From positions 62,001-126,000 of the forward strand of contig NZ_OZ242342.1 in the NCBI RefSeq assembly GCF_965208555.1: DNA of 64,000 nt. The letters are read 5' to 3'. The notes under the pieces are model-generated. The model was not told the origin of the DNA. It ran no database searches and saw nothing but the letters and a program-made list of their open reading frames with translations. The DNA is from Poriferisodalis sp965208555 (GTDB taxonomy: Bacteria > Actinomycetota > Acidimicrobiia > Acidimicrobiales > Poriferisodalaceae). The position numbers were made by a program, and so were the translations under genes. Positions within the stretch are counted from its first letter, which is position 1; each line of letters begins with the position of its first letter. This document shows, one piece after another, positions 50,184 to 57,506 of this stretch.

Positions 50184-51151
50184 CTGCGACTGCCGATCGA
50201 CCAATCGCCGCTGCGCTTGGCGGCGGCGAAGCGATGAGTGGGCCACATGTCCTGGTCCTCGCCCCACCAGGTTCCCGCTCCGCCGACTTCCCAACGAATG
50301 AGGCTGTTGATGTCAATGAAGCTGTGGCGATTGATGACGATGCGGCTCACCGGATGTCCTACCGCCTCGAAGCGCTCGCCGGCGGCGTCGACCGCGTCGA
50401 TCCGGATCGCGGCGATCCAGCCGTCGGCGGAGCGCCGCACACTCCGTTTACCGCCGACCAGCGTGACCTGGGTGTCGCCGCGTTGGACGAACCCGTAGGC
50501 CACTCGGTCTTCGCCGTCGCGTGCGTTCGTCACTGCCAGGAAGCCCGATCCGCCCTCGCCGGCGCCGGTCACGTAGGCGGCTTGACGGGGCCGGTCCTCA
50601 GGGCGGCGTCCCCACGTGCGGTCCCGCATGGACCAGCAGTCGATGCCGATGCGCTCGCCGTTCACCTCGATGCTGCCCGTGACGTGACCGATCTGATCGA
50701 AGTGTGCCGAGTGGCCGAACGTCGAATCGCCTGCTGTCAGCGGCCGCGGCGGCAGCACCGCTTCGAACCGGAGATCTGCGATGAGACGGCCCGGATCGTC
50801 GTAGCCCAGGCGGTAGCTCATAGTGGGCACTTCGACCTCGATGCTGATTCCGTTCGGCAACGTGGCGTCACGCAGGTCCAGCTCGGGCGGCAACGCCAGG
50901 GCCGTGAGATTCGAGCTGTAGAGCACCTCCCACGGCAGATGGGCCGTGTCGTCCCACACCCACGCGCCGCCGGCGATGGTGCCGATGTTGTGGCGAGCCA
51001 TCGTGTAGAGCCACCCACCGAGCTTCCTCTCGGCGTGGTGGAACGAGAACCACGCCGTCTCGGTGAACCACCAGTCGTCGCCTCGCAGGTGGTCATGAAA
51101 GCCGTCGTCGGCCGCGGTGAACATCGGGGTGCTGCCGGATGCCTGGCTCAC
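50180..51151 (-). CDS. CrtC/AttH-like beta-barrel protein (DUF7064/7065-type)
   Basis: 323 residues from GTG 51151 (ATG 51124 is also possible). Beta-rich throughout; WFSFHHAERKLGGWLYTMAR, GAWVWDD and the second-half CWSMRDRTWGRRPEDRP are the recurring marks of the CrtC/AttH/tocopherol-cyclase-like lipocalin group found in lipid and steroid catabolic clusters. Biochemical role unknown; hydratase or ligand-binding functions occur among relatives. Divergent from a VOC gene only about 40 bases away and overlapping the next gene (ATGA). Confidence 0.65.
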   Translation of the reverse strand: MSQASGSTPMFTAADDGFHDHLRGDDWWFTETAWFSFHHAERKLGGWLYTMARHNIGTIAGGAWVWDDTAHLPWEVLYSSNLTALALPPELDLRDATLPNGISIEVEVPTMSYRLGYDDPGRLIADLRFEAVLPPRPLTAGDSTFGHSAHFDQIGHVTGSIEVNGERIGIDCWSMRDRTWGRRPEDRPRQAAYVTGAGEGGSGFLAVTNARDGEDRVAYGFVQRGDTQVTLVGGKRSVRRSADGWIAAIRIDAVDAAGERFEAVGHPVSRIVINRHSFIDINSLIRWEVGGAGTWWGEDQDMWPTHRFAAAKRSGDWSIGSRR

Positions 51152-51193
51152 GGGGCGCAGCGTAGGCCCGTGCGTATCGCCGATACTGATGCC

Positions 51194-51571
51194 GTGGCCA
51201 CTGTGCAAGGACTCGACCACATCGTCCTCAACGTGGCCGACGCCGAGCGGTCGCTGGCGTGGTACCGGGACCGGCTGGGCCTGACGCCGGTCCGCTACGC
51301 CGAGTGGAAATCGGGTGAGGCACCGTTCGTCTCGGCACGCATCGACGACAGCACGATCATCGACTTGGTGGAGACCGAACGAAGCGGCGAGAATCTCGGG
51401 CACTTCGCCCTGTGGGTCACCGGAGACGTCGAGCAGATCATCTCGCATCCCGACGTCGAAGTCGTCCGGCGCTCGCCGCGGGTGTACGGAGCACGCGGCT
51501 GGGGTTCGGCTGTCTACGTCCACGACCCAGACGGCAACGAGGTCGAACTCCGCACCTACGACCTCATGTGA
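51194..51571 (+). CDS. Single-domain VOC (glyoxalase/dioxygenase superfamily) protein
   Basis: 125 residues from GTG 51194 (GTG 51170 is an alternative). LDHIVLNVADAERSLAWYRDRLGL gives the first metal His and GHFALWV the second; AVYVHDPDGNEVELRTYD ends with the metal Glu. A dimer would form two metal sites. Function not determinable. The very short divergent spacer (about 40 bases) means the two promoters must overlap or the transcripts lack leaders. Confidence 0.75.
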   Translation: MATVQGLDHIVLNVADAERSLAWYRDRLGLTPVRYAEWKSGEAPFVSARIDDSTIIDLVETERSGENLGHFALWVTGDVEQIISHPDVEVVRRSPRVYGARGWGSAVYVHDPDGNEVELRTYDLM

Positions 51572-51584
51572 GCTCTTGTGGTGA

Positions 51585-51620
51585 GTAACAGTAGATTTCA
51601 ATAAATTCAATTGCTTTTCG
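51585..51620. promoter_or_regulatory. AT-rich patch upstream of the membrane/coiled-coil gene
   Basis: About 36 bases of clearly lower GC in an otherwise GC-rich window, containing TAGATT and TAAATT, either of which could serve as a -10 box for a rightward promoter. It is followed by nested CATG-centred repeats (51629-51647). No convincing -35 pair was found. Confidence 0.3.
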
Positions 51621-51698
51621 TGAGCACACATGCTGGCATGCAGGCATGGATTCGACGCACGCCTGCCATCAACGATTTTGCTCGATCGGAGCGAGCAG

Positions 51699-52166
51699 AT
51701 GACCGGCCCGCTCGGGTCGCTGCTGACCGCCAGCATCCCGACTCCGCTCGTCGTCGCGTGGTCGGTCCTCCTGCTGCTGCATTGCACCATGAGCCACCGT
51801 CGGCTGCTCAGACGCTGCCGTCGCTTGGCCAGCGAGGCTCGGGCCGACGCGGAGAGCCTCCGCCAGGAATTCAACGACTACAAACGCGAGATCGATGCCG
51901 AGGTCGCGCGAATGCGGGCCGAACTCGACGCCTACGGCGCGTGGAGCGAGGCGAACGACCGCTTCTTCCATCACGGTCTGGTGGCCGTCTCGCACCTGCT
52001 CGGTGCGCGAGCCTTGCCCGCCCGCCGTGCATGCGCCACGGTGCGAGCCGCCACGCGCGAGCGGCGTGACGCCGCGCCAGCATGGCGGCCCAGACCGAGC
52101 CGCTCCGCAGGCTCCGCTGCGACCTCGCCCCCGATGATGCGAATACCCCGCCGCACCTGTTCCTGA
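51699..52166 (+). CDS. Small membrane-anchored coiled-coil protein, hypothetical
   Basis: 155 residues from ATG 51699, preceded by CGGAGCGAG. One membrane segment at about 10-30 (TPLVVAWSVLLLLHC), a basic cytoplasmic flank (SHRRLLRRCRRLA), then a charged coiled coil of about 45 residues (SEARADAESLRQEFNDYKRE onward). The C-terminal about 50 residues are low-complexity Arg/Ala/Pro and may not be meaningful. Topology resembles small RmuC- or DUF-type membrane proteins. No partner known; it precedes the PhyH operon by 65 bases. Confidence 0.45.
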   Translation: MTGPLGSLLTASIPTPLVVAWSVLLLLHCTMSHRRLLRRCRRLASEARADAESLRQEFNDYKREIDAEVARMRAELDAYGAWSEANDRFFHHGLVAVSHLLGARALPARRACATVRAATRERRDAAPAWRPRPSRSAGSAATSPPMMRIPRRTCS

Positions 52167-52231
52167 ATCTGTCGCTGCCCCAGCGATCTTGGGGAGCGGC
52201 GGGGACTGCCGCCAACGCGTACTGTTCACGT

Positions 52232-53107
52232 ATGGCCGAGCTCGCGCGTTTCACCTTGGACACCCCGGATGAAGAGATCGTCGAGGTCGTGCGCATCGAC
52301 GGCGGCGCCATCATCGAGGACGCCATCGACATCGAGATGCTGAACCGGCTCGAGAACGAGCTGCGACCCTGGATCGATCGCACGCCGGGCGGTCTCGACA
52401 ACTTCAGCGGCGCCAACACGACGCGAACCGGTGCCCTCGTGGCCCGATCGGCGGCATGCCGCGAGCTGGTGATGCACCCCAAGGTCATCGACATGGCCAA
52501 CCGGTTTCTCAGCCCCTACACCAACAAGATCCAGCTGCACCTGACGCAGGTCATCAACATCAAGCCGGGCCAGGGAACCCAACCGCTGCACCGCGACCGC
52601 CTGGCATGGGGCGGCTACATCCCTGCCGAAATCGATCCGCAGTTCAACACGATGTGGGCTTTGACCGATTTCACGCCCGAGAACGGCGGGACGCGGATCG
52701 TTCCGGGCAGCCCCGGGTGGGACGAAGACCGCCGAGCCACCGACGACGAGAAGACCCAGGCCGCCATGGGCGCCGGCTCGGTACTGCTCTACTCGGGTTC
52801 GGTGATCCACGGGGGCGGCGAGAACTGCACCGACGCCGACCGCACCGGCATCAACATCACCTACACGCTGGGCTGGCTGCGCACCGAGGAGAACCAGTTC
52901 CTGTCGTGCCCGCCCGAGGTGGCCAAGGAACTGGATCCCGAGCTGGCGGACCTGATGGGCTACTCGATGGGCAACTACGCACTCGGCTATTACTCCGACC
53001 CCCACGACATGCCGGGGCCGGTCGACCTGCTCACGCCTGAGATGGTGCTGGGCCGCAAGCCCAGCTCCAAGCACTCCAACTCGGGACTCCTGGTCCCAGC
53101 GGAGTGA
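52232..53107 (+). CDS. Phytanoyl-CoA dioxygenase (PhyH)-family oxygenase
   Basis: 291 residues from ATG 52232. Iron ligands: His-x-Asp in PLHRDRLAWGG and distal His in GSVIHGGGENCT, with the 2-oxoglutarate Arg soon after (ADRTGINI). FTPENGGTRIVPGSPGW is the family's conserved core strand. The stop overlaps the GTG of the PLP enzyme gene (GTGA). As the first gene of a coupled set with a phospho-lyase-like enzyme and a kinase, it could introduce the hydroxyl group that the kinase phosphorylates (inference). Confidence 0.86.
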   Translation: MAELARFTLDTPDEEIVEVVRIDGGAIIEDAIDIEMLNRLENELRPWIDRTPGGLDNFSGANTTRTGALVARSAACRELVMHPKVIDMANRFLSPYTNKIQLHLTQVINIKPGQGTQPLHRDRLAWGGYIPAEIDPQFNTMWALTDFTPENGGTRIVPGSPGWDEDRRATDDEKTQAAMGAGSVLLYSGSVIHGGGENCTDADRTGINITYTLGWLRTEENQFLSCPPEVAKELDPELADLMGYSMGNYALGYYSDPHDMPGPVDLLTPEMVLGRKPSSKHSNSGLLVPAE

Positions 53108-54384
53108 ACCAGACGCTTCAGGATCGGCGCAATCGGGCGCTGGGCGCCGGCGCGCAGCTCTTCTACTCCGAGCCGCTGCACCTCGTGCGAGGCGACGGCG
53201 TGGAACTCTTCGACGCGGACGGCCGCCGCTACCTCGACCTGTACAACAACGTGCCCTGCGTGGGTCATGGCAACGCCCGCGTTGCCGAGGCAATGGCCGC
53301 CCAGCAGGCCACGCTGAACGTGCACAGCCGCTACCTCGACGAAGGCATCGTCAGCTTCGCCGAGCGCCTCGTGGGGCTGCACCATGACGGCATCGAGAGC
53401 GCCGTCATCAGCTGCACCGGCACCGAAGCCGTCGAGGTCGCGATGAACATGGCTCGCATTGCGACAGGCCGCCGCGGCGTCATCGCCACGAACGCCACCT
53501 ACCACGGCAACAGCCAATCGGTGATCGCGCTGCGCGCCGCCGCGACACGACCCGACGAGTACCCCGATGTGGCCACATTCCCGTTCCCCCAACGACTCCG
53601 CCCGGTTCGGGCAGGTCTGGATGACCACGCACTGGCCGACGCCTATCTCGACGAGATTGCGGCAGCGATCCAGCGGCTGGAGTCGTCGGGTGCCGGCGTG
53701 GCTGCGCTCATCGTCTGCTCGATCCAAGCCAACGAGGGACTGCCGAACATTCCCGGCAACTTCATGGCCCAGGCAGCAGAGCTGGTGCGCACCGCCGGAG
53801 GTCTCGTCATTGCAGACGAGGTGCAGGCGGGCTACTGCCGGACCGGTCGCTGGTGGGGCTACGAAGTCACCGGCTTCGAGCCCGACATCGCCGTGATGGG
53901 CAAGCCCATGGGCAACGGCCTGCCGCTGGCGGCCACGGTCGCCAGCCGCAGTCTCGTCGAACGATTCCGCAGCGCGACCCGCTACTTCAATACGTACGCG
54001 GCGAGCCCGCTGCAGGCTGCCGTCGGGCACGCCGTCATCGACGAGATCGAAGAGCGGGACTTGGCCGCCAGCGTCGCCGAGCTCGGTCACGGCTTGAAGG
54101 CGGCATTGGTCGAACGGGCCGAGCGCTGCCCATGGATGGCCGATGTGCGAGGGCACGGCCTCTTCATCGGCGTGGAGATGGTGGAATCCGATGGCGAACT
54201 GGTTCCGGATCGCGCACGAGCGGTCGAGTTCACCGACAGGTTGAAAGACCGGGGCATCCTTGCTTCGCACGCCGGCGCGTTCGCCAACGTGCTGAAGGTC
54301 CGGCCCCCGCTGGTGCTGCAGCAGTCCCACGCAGAGGAATTCCTGGCTGCCTTCGACGCGGTGATCGCCGACTTCGATGGATGA
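53104..54384 (+). CDS. Class-III PLP enzyme, AGXT2L/phospho-lyase-like
   Basis: 426 residues. The PLP lysine is Lys267 in VMGKPMGNGLPLAA, and ADEVQAGYCRTGRWWG precedes it. Several segments resemble the ethanolamine-phosphate and 5-phosphohydroxylysine phospho-lyases rather than ordinary transaminases: LYNNVPCVGHGNARV, LNVHSRYLDEGIVSFAERL and MGKPMGNG. These enzymes remove phosphate and ammonia from a phosphorylated amino alcohol, leaving an aldehyde. A kinase gene follows with an 8-base overlap, which supports that reading; simple transamination remains possible. Confidence 0.83.
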   Translation: MNQTLQDRRNRALGAGAQLFYSEPLHLVRGDGVELFDADGRRYLDLYNNVPCVGHGNARVAEAMAAQQATLNVHSRYLDEGIVSFAERLVGLHHDGIESAVISCTGTEAVEVAMNMARIATGRRGVIATNATYHGNSQSVIALRAAATRPDEYPDVATFPFPQRLRPVRAGLDDHALADAYLDEIAAAIQRLESSGAGVAALIVCSIQANEGLPNIPGNFMAQAAELVRTAGGLVIADEVQAGYCRTGRWWGYEVTGFEPDIAVMGKPMGNGLPLAATVASRSLVERFRSATRYFNTYAASPLQAAVGHAVIDEIEERDLAASVAELGHGLKAALVERAERCPWMADVRGHGLFIGVEMVESDGELVPDRARAVEFTDRLKDRGILASHAGAFANVLKVRPPLVLQQSHAEEFLAAFDAVIADFDG

Positions 54385-55390
54385 GCGCTGGCTCGGCGCG
54401 GCGCACGAAGCGCTCGATGCCTTCGGCGTGGAAGCGTCACGCCTCGAGCTGATCGGAGTGAGCGAGAACATCACGTTCCAGGCTGTCGAAGCCCGTTCAC
54501 GGCAGGCCTACGTGCTGCGGCTGCACCGGCCGGGCTATCACACCGCAGAAGAGCTCGACTCCGAGCGGGTCTGGCTGGCCGCGCTGCGCGACGCTGGCAT
54601 CTGCGTGCCCACTCCTGTCAGCGCCCCAGACGGTCGCTACTTCGTGCCAGTGGAGATCAGGTCGAGCGAGATCCGCAACGCCGGGATGAATCTGTGGGCT
54701 GACGGAGAAATCGTGGGCGTGCTGCTGACACAGCCCGGCGGTACGAACGAAGCACTTGCTGAGACCTCCGAGCCCTTCGGCCAGCTCGGCGGCTTGATGG
54801 CAGCAATGCACAACCAGGCGACAGCCTGGACGCCACCGCCGTCGTTCCGGCGTCACCGATTGGATACGGATGGCCTGCTCGGAGACGCACCCTTTTGGGG
54901 GCCGTTCTGGGAACATCCCAAACTGACTGCCGACGAACACAGCCTGCTGGTGCAAACCCGAGACGCCTGCCGGACGAAGCTGACCCAGTACGGCGAGCCA
55001 GCGCGCACGTTCAGCATGATCCATGCCGACCTGCACCTGGCGAATCTGCTGGTTTCGGACGGGCAGCTCGCCGTCATCGACTTCGACGACGCCGGATTCG
55101 GCTGGCACCAGTACGACATCGCGGTGGCCATGTACCACTCGCGAGCGGCGCCCGACTTCGACGAGGCCGCAACCGCATTCTTGCGCGCCTATCGATCCGT
55201 TCGTCCCATTAGCGATGACGACCTCAGCCTGGTGCCGATGTTCGAGCTGATCCGGGGCATGGCCATCATCGGCTGGAAGGCGCAGCGGCCCGAAGTGGAA
55301 TGGCCTGACGGCCAATTCGAGCTGCTGCTGAGCGGAGTTCTCGGCGGCTGCCGACGCTTCCTGGAGGGGTGCCGTGTGGGAGATCACTGA
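54377..55390 (+). CDS. Aminoglycoside-phosphotransferase-fold small-molecule kinase (hydroxylysine/homoserine kinase-like)
   Basis: 337 residues. GVSENITFQAV is the nucleotide loop, AYVLRLHRPGYH carries the ATP-binding Lys/Arg strand, MIHADLHLANLLV holds the catalytic Asp and Asn, and AVIDFDDAGFGWHQYDIA the metal-binding Asp. The catalytic set is complete, in contrast to the protein at 48700-49755. Pairing with a phospho-lyase-like enzyme mirrors AGPHD1/AGXT2L in animals, so an amino alcohol or hydroxylated amino acid is the expected substrate (inference). Overlaps its neighbours at both ends (8 and 17 bases). Confidence 0.84.
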   Translation: MDERWLGAAHEALDAFGVEASRLELIGVSENITFQAVEARSRQAYVLRLHRPGYHTAEELDSERVWLAALRDAGICVPTPVSAPDGRYFVPVEIRSSEIRNAGMNLWADGEIVGVLLTQPGGTNEALAETSEPFGQLGGLMAAMHNQATAWTPPPSFRRHRLDTDGLLGDAPFWGPFWEHPKLTADEHSLLVQTRDACRTKLTQYGEPARTFSMIHADLHLANLLVSDGQLAVIDFDDAGFGWHQYDIAVAMYHSRAAPDFDEAATAFLRAYRSVRPISDDDLSLVPMFELIRGMAIIGWKAQRPEVEWPDGQFELLLSGVLGGCRRFLEGCRVGDH

Positions 55391-56444
55391 GCCGGACCTG
55401 GCACCGATTGCATTGGGCGCAGCGGTGCTGGGCACCGGCGGCGGTGGCAATCCCTACCTCGGGCGGCTGCGGGTGCTGCAGGTGATGCGGTCTGGCGGCC
55501 GGGTGCAGGTGATCGAACCCGATGAGATCGCCGACGACGACCTGCTGGTTGCCGTGGGCGGCATGGGCTCGCCGATGGTGAGCCACGAGAAGTTGGCCGG
55601 CGGCGACGAGGAGACTGTGGCCGCCCGAGCTCTGGAACAGCACCTCGGCCGCAAGTTCGATGCCATCGCGCCGTTCGAGATGGGCGGCAGCAATTCGATG
55701 GTGCCGATGGTCGTGGCTGCTGACATGGGCATCCCCATCGTCAACGGCGACGGCATGGGGCGGGCGTTCCCCGAGCTGCAGATGATCACCTATCTCATCT
55801 ATGGCGGCAGTCCCTACCCCGCTGCCATTGCCGACGAGCGGGGCAGCCAAGTGGTCATCGCCGAGGTGCCCGATGCCAAGTGGCTCGAGCGCATCGCAAG
55901 AGCGGCCACCGTCGAGATGGGCGCGCACAGCGGCCTGGCGTCCGCCGTAATGGACGGGGCGTACTGCCGGCGTTCCATCATTCCCAACACGCTGCGTCTG
56001 GCGAGCGAGATCGGGCACGCGGTGCATCGGGCTCGTGAGGTCAAGGATGATCCGACCGAGGCGATCCTGGGTGTCGCAGGAGGGATGCGCTACCTGCGCG
56101 GCAAGGTGACCGATGTGCACCGGCGCAACGCGGCCGGCTTCGCACGCGGTCAGATGACCGTGGCTGGTCTCGAAGACGACGCCGGTCGCACCATCCGCAT
56201 CGACTTCCAGAACGAGAACTTGGCGATCTACGAAGACGATCAGCCGACGGTGATGGTGCCCGATCTCATCACGTTGGTCACAACGGACACCGGTGAGCCG
56301 ATCACCACGGAGCTGTTGCGCTTCGGCGTGCGCGCCGATGTTCTGGTGCTTCCGGCGCCTGACCTGTTGCGGACTCCCGAGGCGCTGGCCGTCGTCGGAC
56401 CGCACGCCTTCGGCATCGACGCCGAGTATCAACCTGCTGTCTAG
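55374..56444 (+). CDS. DUF917-family protein (S-methyl-thiohydantoin desulfurase-like / hydantoinase-associated)
   Basis: 356 residues from GTG 55374, overlapping the kinase gene by 17 bases. The family hallmarks are early: LGAAVLGTGGGGNPYLGRL, then VAVGGMGSPMVSHEKLAGG and FEMGGSNSMVPMVVAADMGIPIVNGDGMGRAFPELQM. DUF917 members are linked to hydantoin and thiohydantoin metabolism and usually neighbour hydantoinase/oxoprolinase genes; one lies about 1 kb away on the other strand. The coupling to a kinase and PLP enzyme is unusual for the family. Exact reaction unknown. Confidence 0.82.
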   Translation: MWEITEPDLAPIALGAAVLGTGGGGNPYLGRLRVLQVMRSGGRVQVIEPDEIADDDLLVAVGGMGSPMVSHEKLAGGDEETVAARALEQHLGRKFDAIAPFEMGGSNSMVPMVVAADMGIPIVNGDGMGRAFPELQMITYLIYGGSPYPAAIADERGSQVVIAEVPDAKWLERIARAATVEMGAHSGLASAVMDGAYCRRSIIPNTLRLASEIGHAVHRAREVKDDPTEAILGVAGGMRYLRGKVTDVHRRNAAGFARGQMTVAGLEDDAGRTIRIDFQNENLAIYEDDQPTVMVPDLITLVTTDTGEPITTELLRFGVRADVLVLPAPDLLRTPEALAVVGPHAFGIDAEYQPAV

Positions 56445-56447
56445 TGC

Positions 56448-56505
56448 GAGCGCCGAAGCTTCGCCGGCGCTCACCCGAAAAGGCGCCGAAGCTTCGCCGG
56501 CGCTC
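56448..56505. terminator. Tandem hairpin repeat between convergent genes
   Basis: A 23-bp unit (56450-56472 and 56483-56505, 33-base period) is repeated exactly. Each copy folds into a GC-rich hairpin with a loop containing the AAGCTT palindrome; the first stem is 8 bp (56448-56455 with 56465-56472). It sits between the stops of the DUF917 gene and the convergent LLM gene, so bidirectional termination is likely despite the lack of T tracts. Confidence 0.6.
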
Positions 56506-56516
56506 GCAGAGACAGC

Positions 56517-57506
56517 TCAGGTGCGGGGCAGCACCTCACGCGCTGTGAGGTCGATGGTCTCTGCTAGGCGGTCGGTGGCGAGCGGGAACAGCGCAACCGA
56601 GTCGGCGCCGCCGTCCCACAGCGCGCGGATCTTGGCGGCGCATTCGGCTGGCGTGCCCGCCACGGTCAGGTCGGCAACCCACTGATCGGGCATGCCGTCC
56701 CTGACCGCCGCGTACCCGCCTTGGTCGATGAGCACCTGCAGCTCGTCGGAGATGCCGTACACGTCGGTGAGGGCGTTCGGCCCGTGCTGGCGGTAGAACG
56801 CGAGCGATGCCCGGGCTGAGTCCCGCGCCGCTTGGCCGTCTTCATCCACTGCATAGAGGGCGAACACCGTGATCGGATGGGGGTCGGTGCGACCAGCCAG
56901 CTTGCGGCCCTCGTCGATGCGTTCCGCAGCCCATTCGACGTAGCGCAGGCTGGAGCACACCGACAGCACCGTGCCGTCGGCGATCTCGCCGCTGAGGCGC
57001 AGCATGTTCGGGCCGGACACCCCGAGCCGCACCGGCATCAGCGGGCCGGTTTCGGGGTAGGTGAGCTTGACGTTGTTGAACTCGAATACCTCGCCCCGGC
57101 GATCCACGGTTTCTCCGGCCAGCAGCGCCTTGACCGCGGTGACGCATTCCCGCACCGCGGTCAGCGGCGAACGCGGATGCAGGCCCATCTGCCGCACCCA
57201 GGCCGGCACCCCGAGTCCCACGCCTGCCACCAGCCGCTGCGGCGACGAACGACTGAGCGTGGCGAGCTCCATCGCCAGCACGGAAGGATGCCGTGCGACC
57301 GCCGACACCACGCCGAGGCCAACCGTGATGTCGCTGGTTGCGCCCAGCACCACCGAGGCTCCCGAGATGCCGCCGGTGAAGAAGTAGTCCTCGGCGAGCC
57401 AGATCTCGTCGAAGCCGCTGGATTCGGCCTGCGTTGCAGCAGCGGCAATGGACTCGGGAGCGATGGCGCTGCCCAGGATGAGGCTGATCTTGCCGTGGCC
57501 ATTCAC
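56517..57506 (-). CDS. LLM-class F420-dependent oxidoreductase
   Basis: 329 residues from GTG 57506, in a GTGA overlap with the upstream hydantoinase gene. FDEIWLAEDYFFTGGISGASVVLGATSDITVGLGVV and SPQRLVAGVGLGVPAWVRQMG are F420-type LLM signatures, as is MPVRLGVSGPNMLRLSGEIADGTVL. It is translationally coupled to hydantoinase subunit A and the CoxLSM hydroxylase, suggesting that all act on the same heterocycle. Confidence 0.84.
   Translation of the reverse strand: MNGHGKISLILGSAIAPESIAAAATQAESSGFDEIWLAEDYFFTGGISGASVVLGATSDITVGLGVVSAVARHPSVLAMELATLSRSSPQRLVAGVGLGVPAWVRQMGLHPRSPLTAVRECVTAVKALLAGETVDRRGEVFEFNNVKLTYPETGPLMPVRLGVSGPNMLRLSGEIADGTVLSVCSSLRYVEWAAERIDEGRKLAGRTDPHPITVFALYAVDEDGQAARDSARASLAFYRQHGPNALTDVYGISDELQVLIDQGGYAAVRDGMPDQWVADLTVAGTPAECAAKIRALWDGGADSVALFPLATDRLAETIDLTAREVLPRT

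Noticed and set aside
49748..51193. Long plus-strand frame running into the VOC gene
   Set aside because: Only the last about 125 codons match VOC motifs; the earlier part overlaps three coupled minus-strand genes and is shadow.
56450..56505. Start of a CRISPR array
   Set aside because: Only two copies, a 10-base spacer and hairpin-forming repeats between convergent stops; terminator-like structure explains it better.
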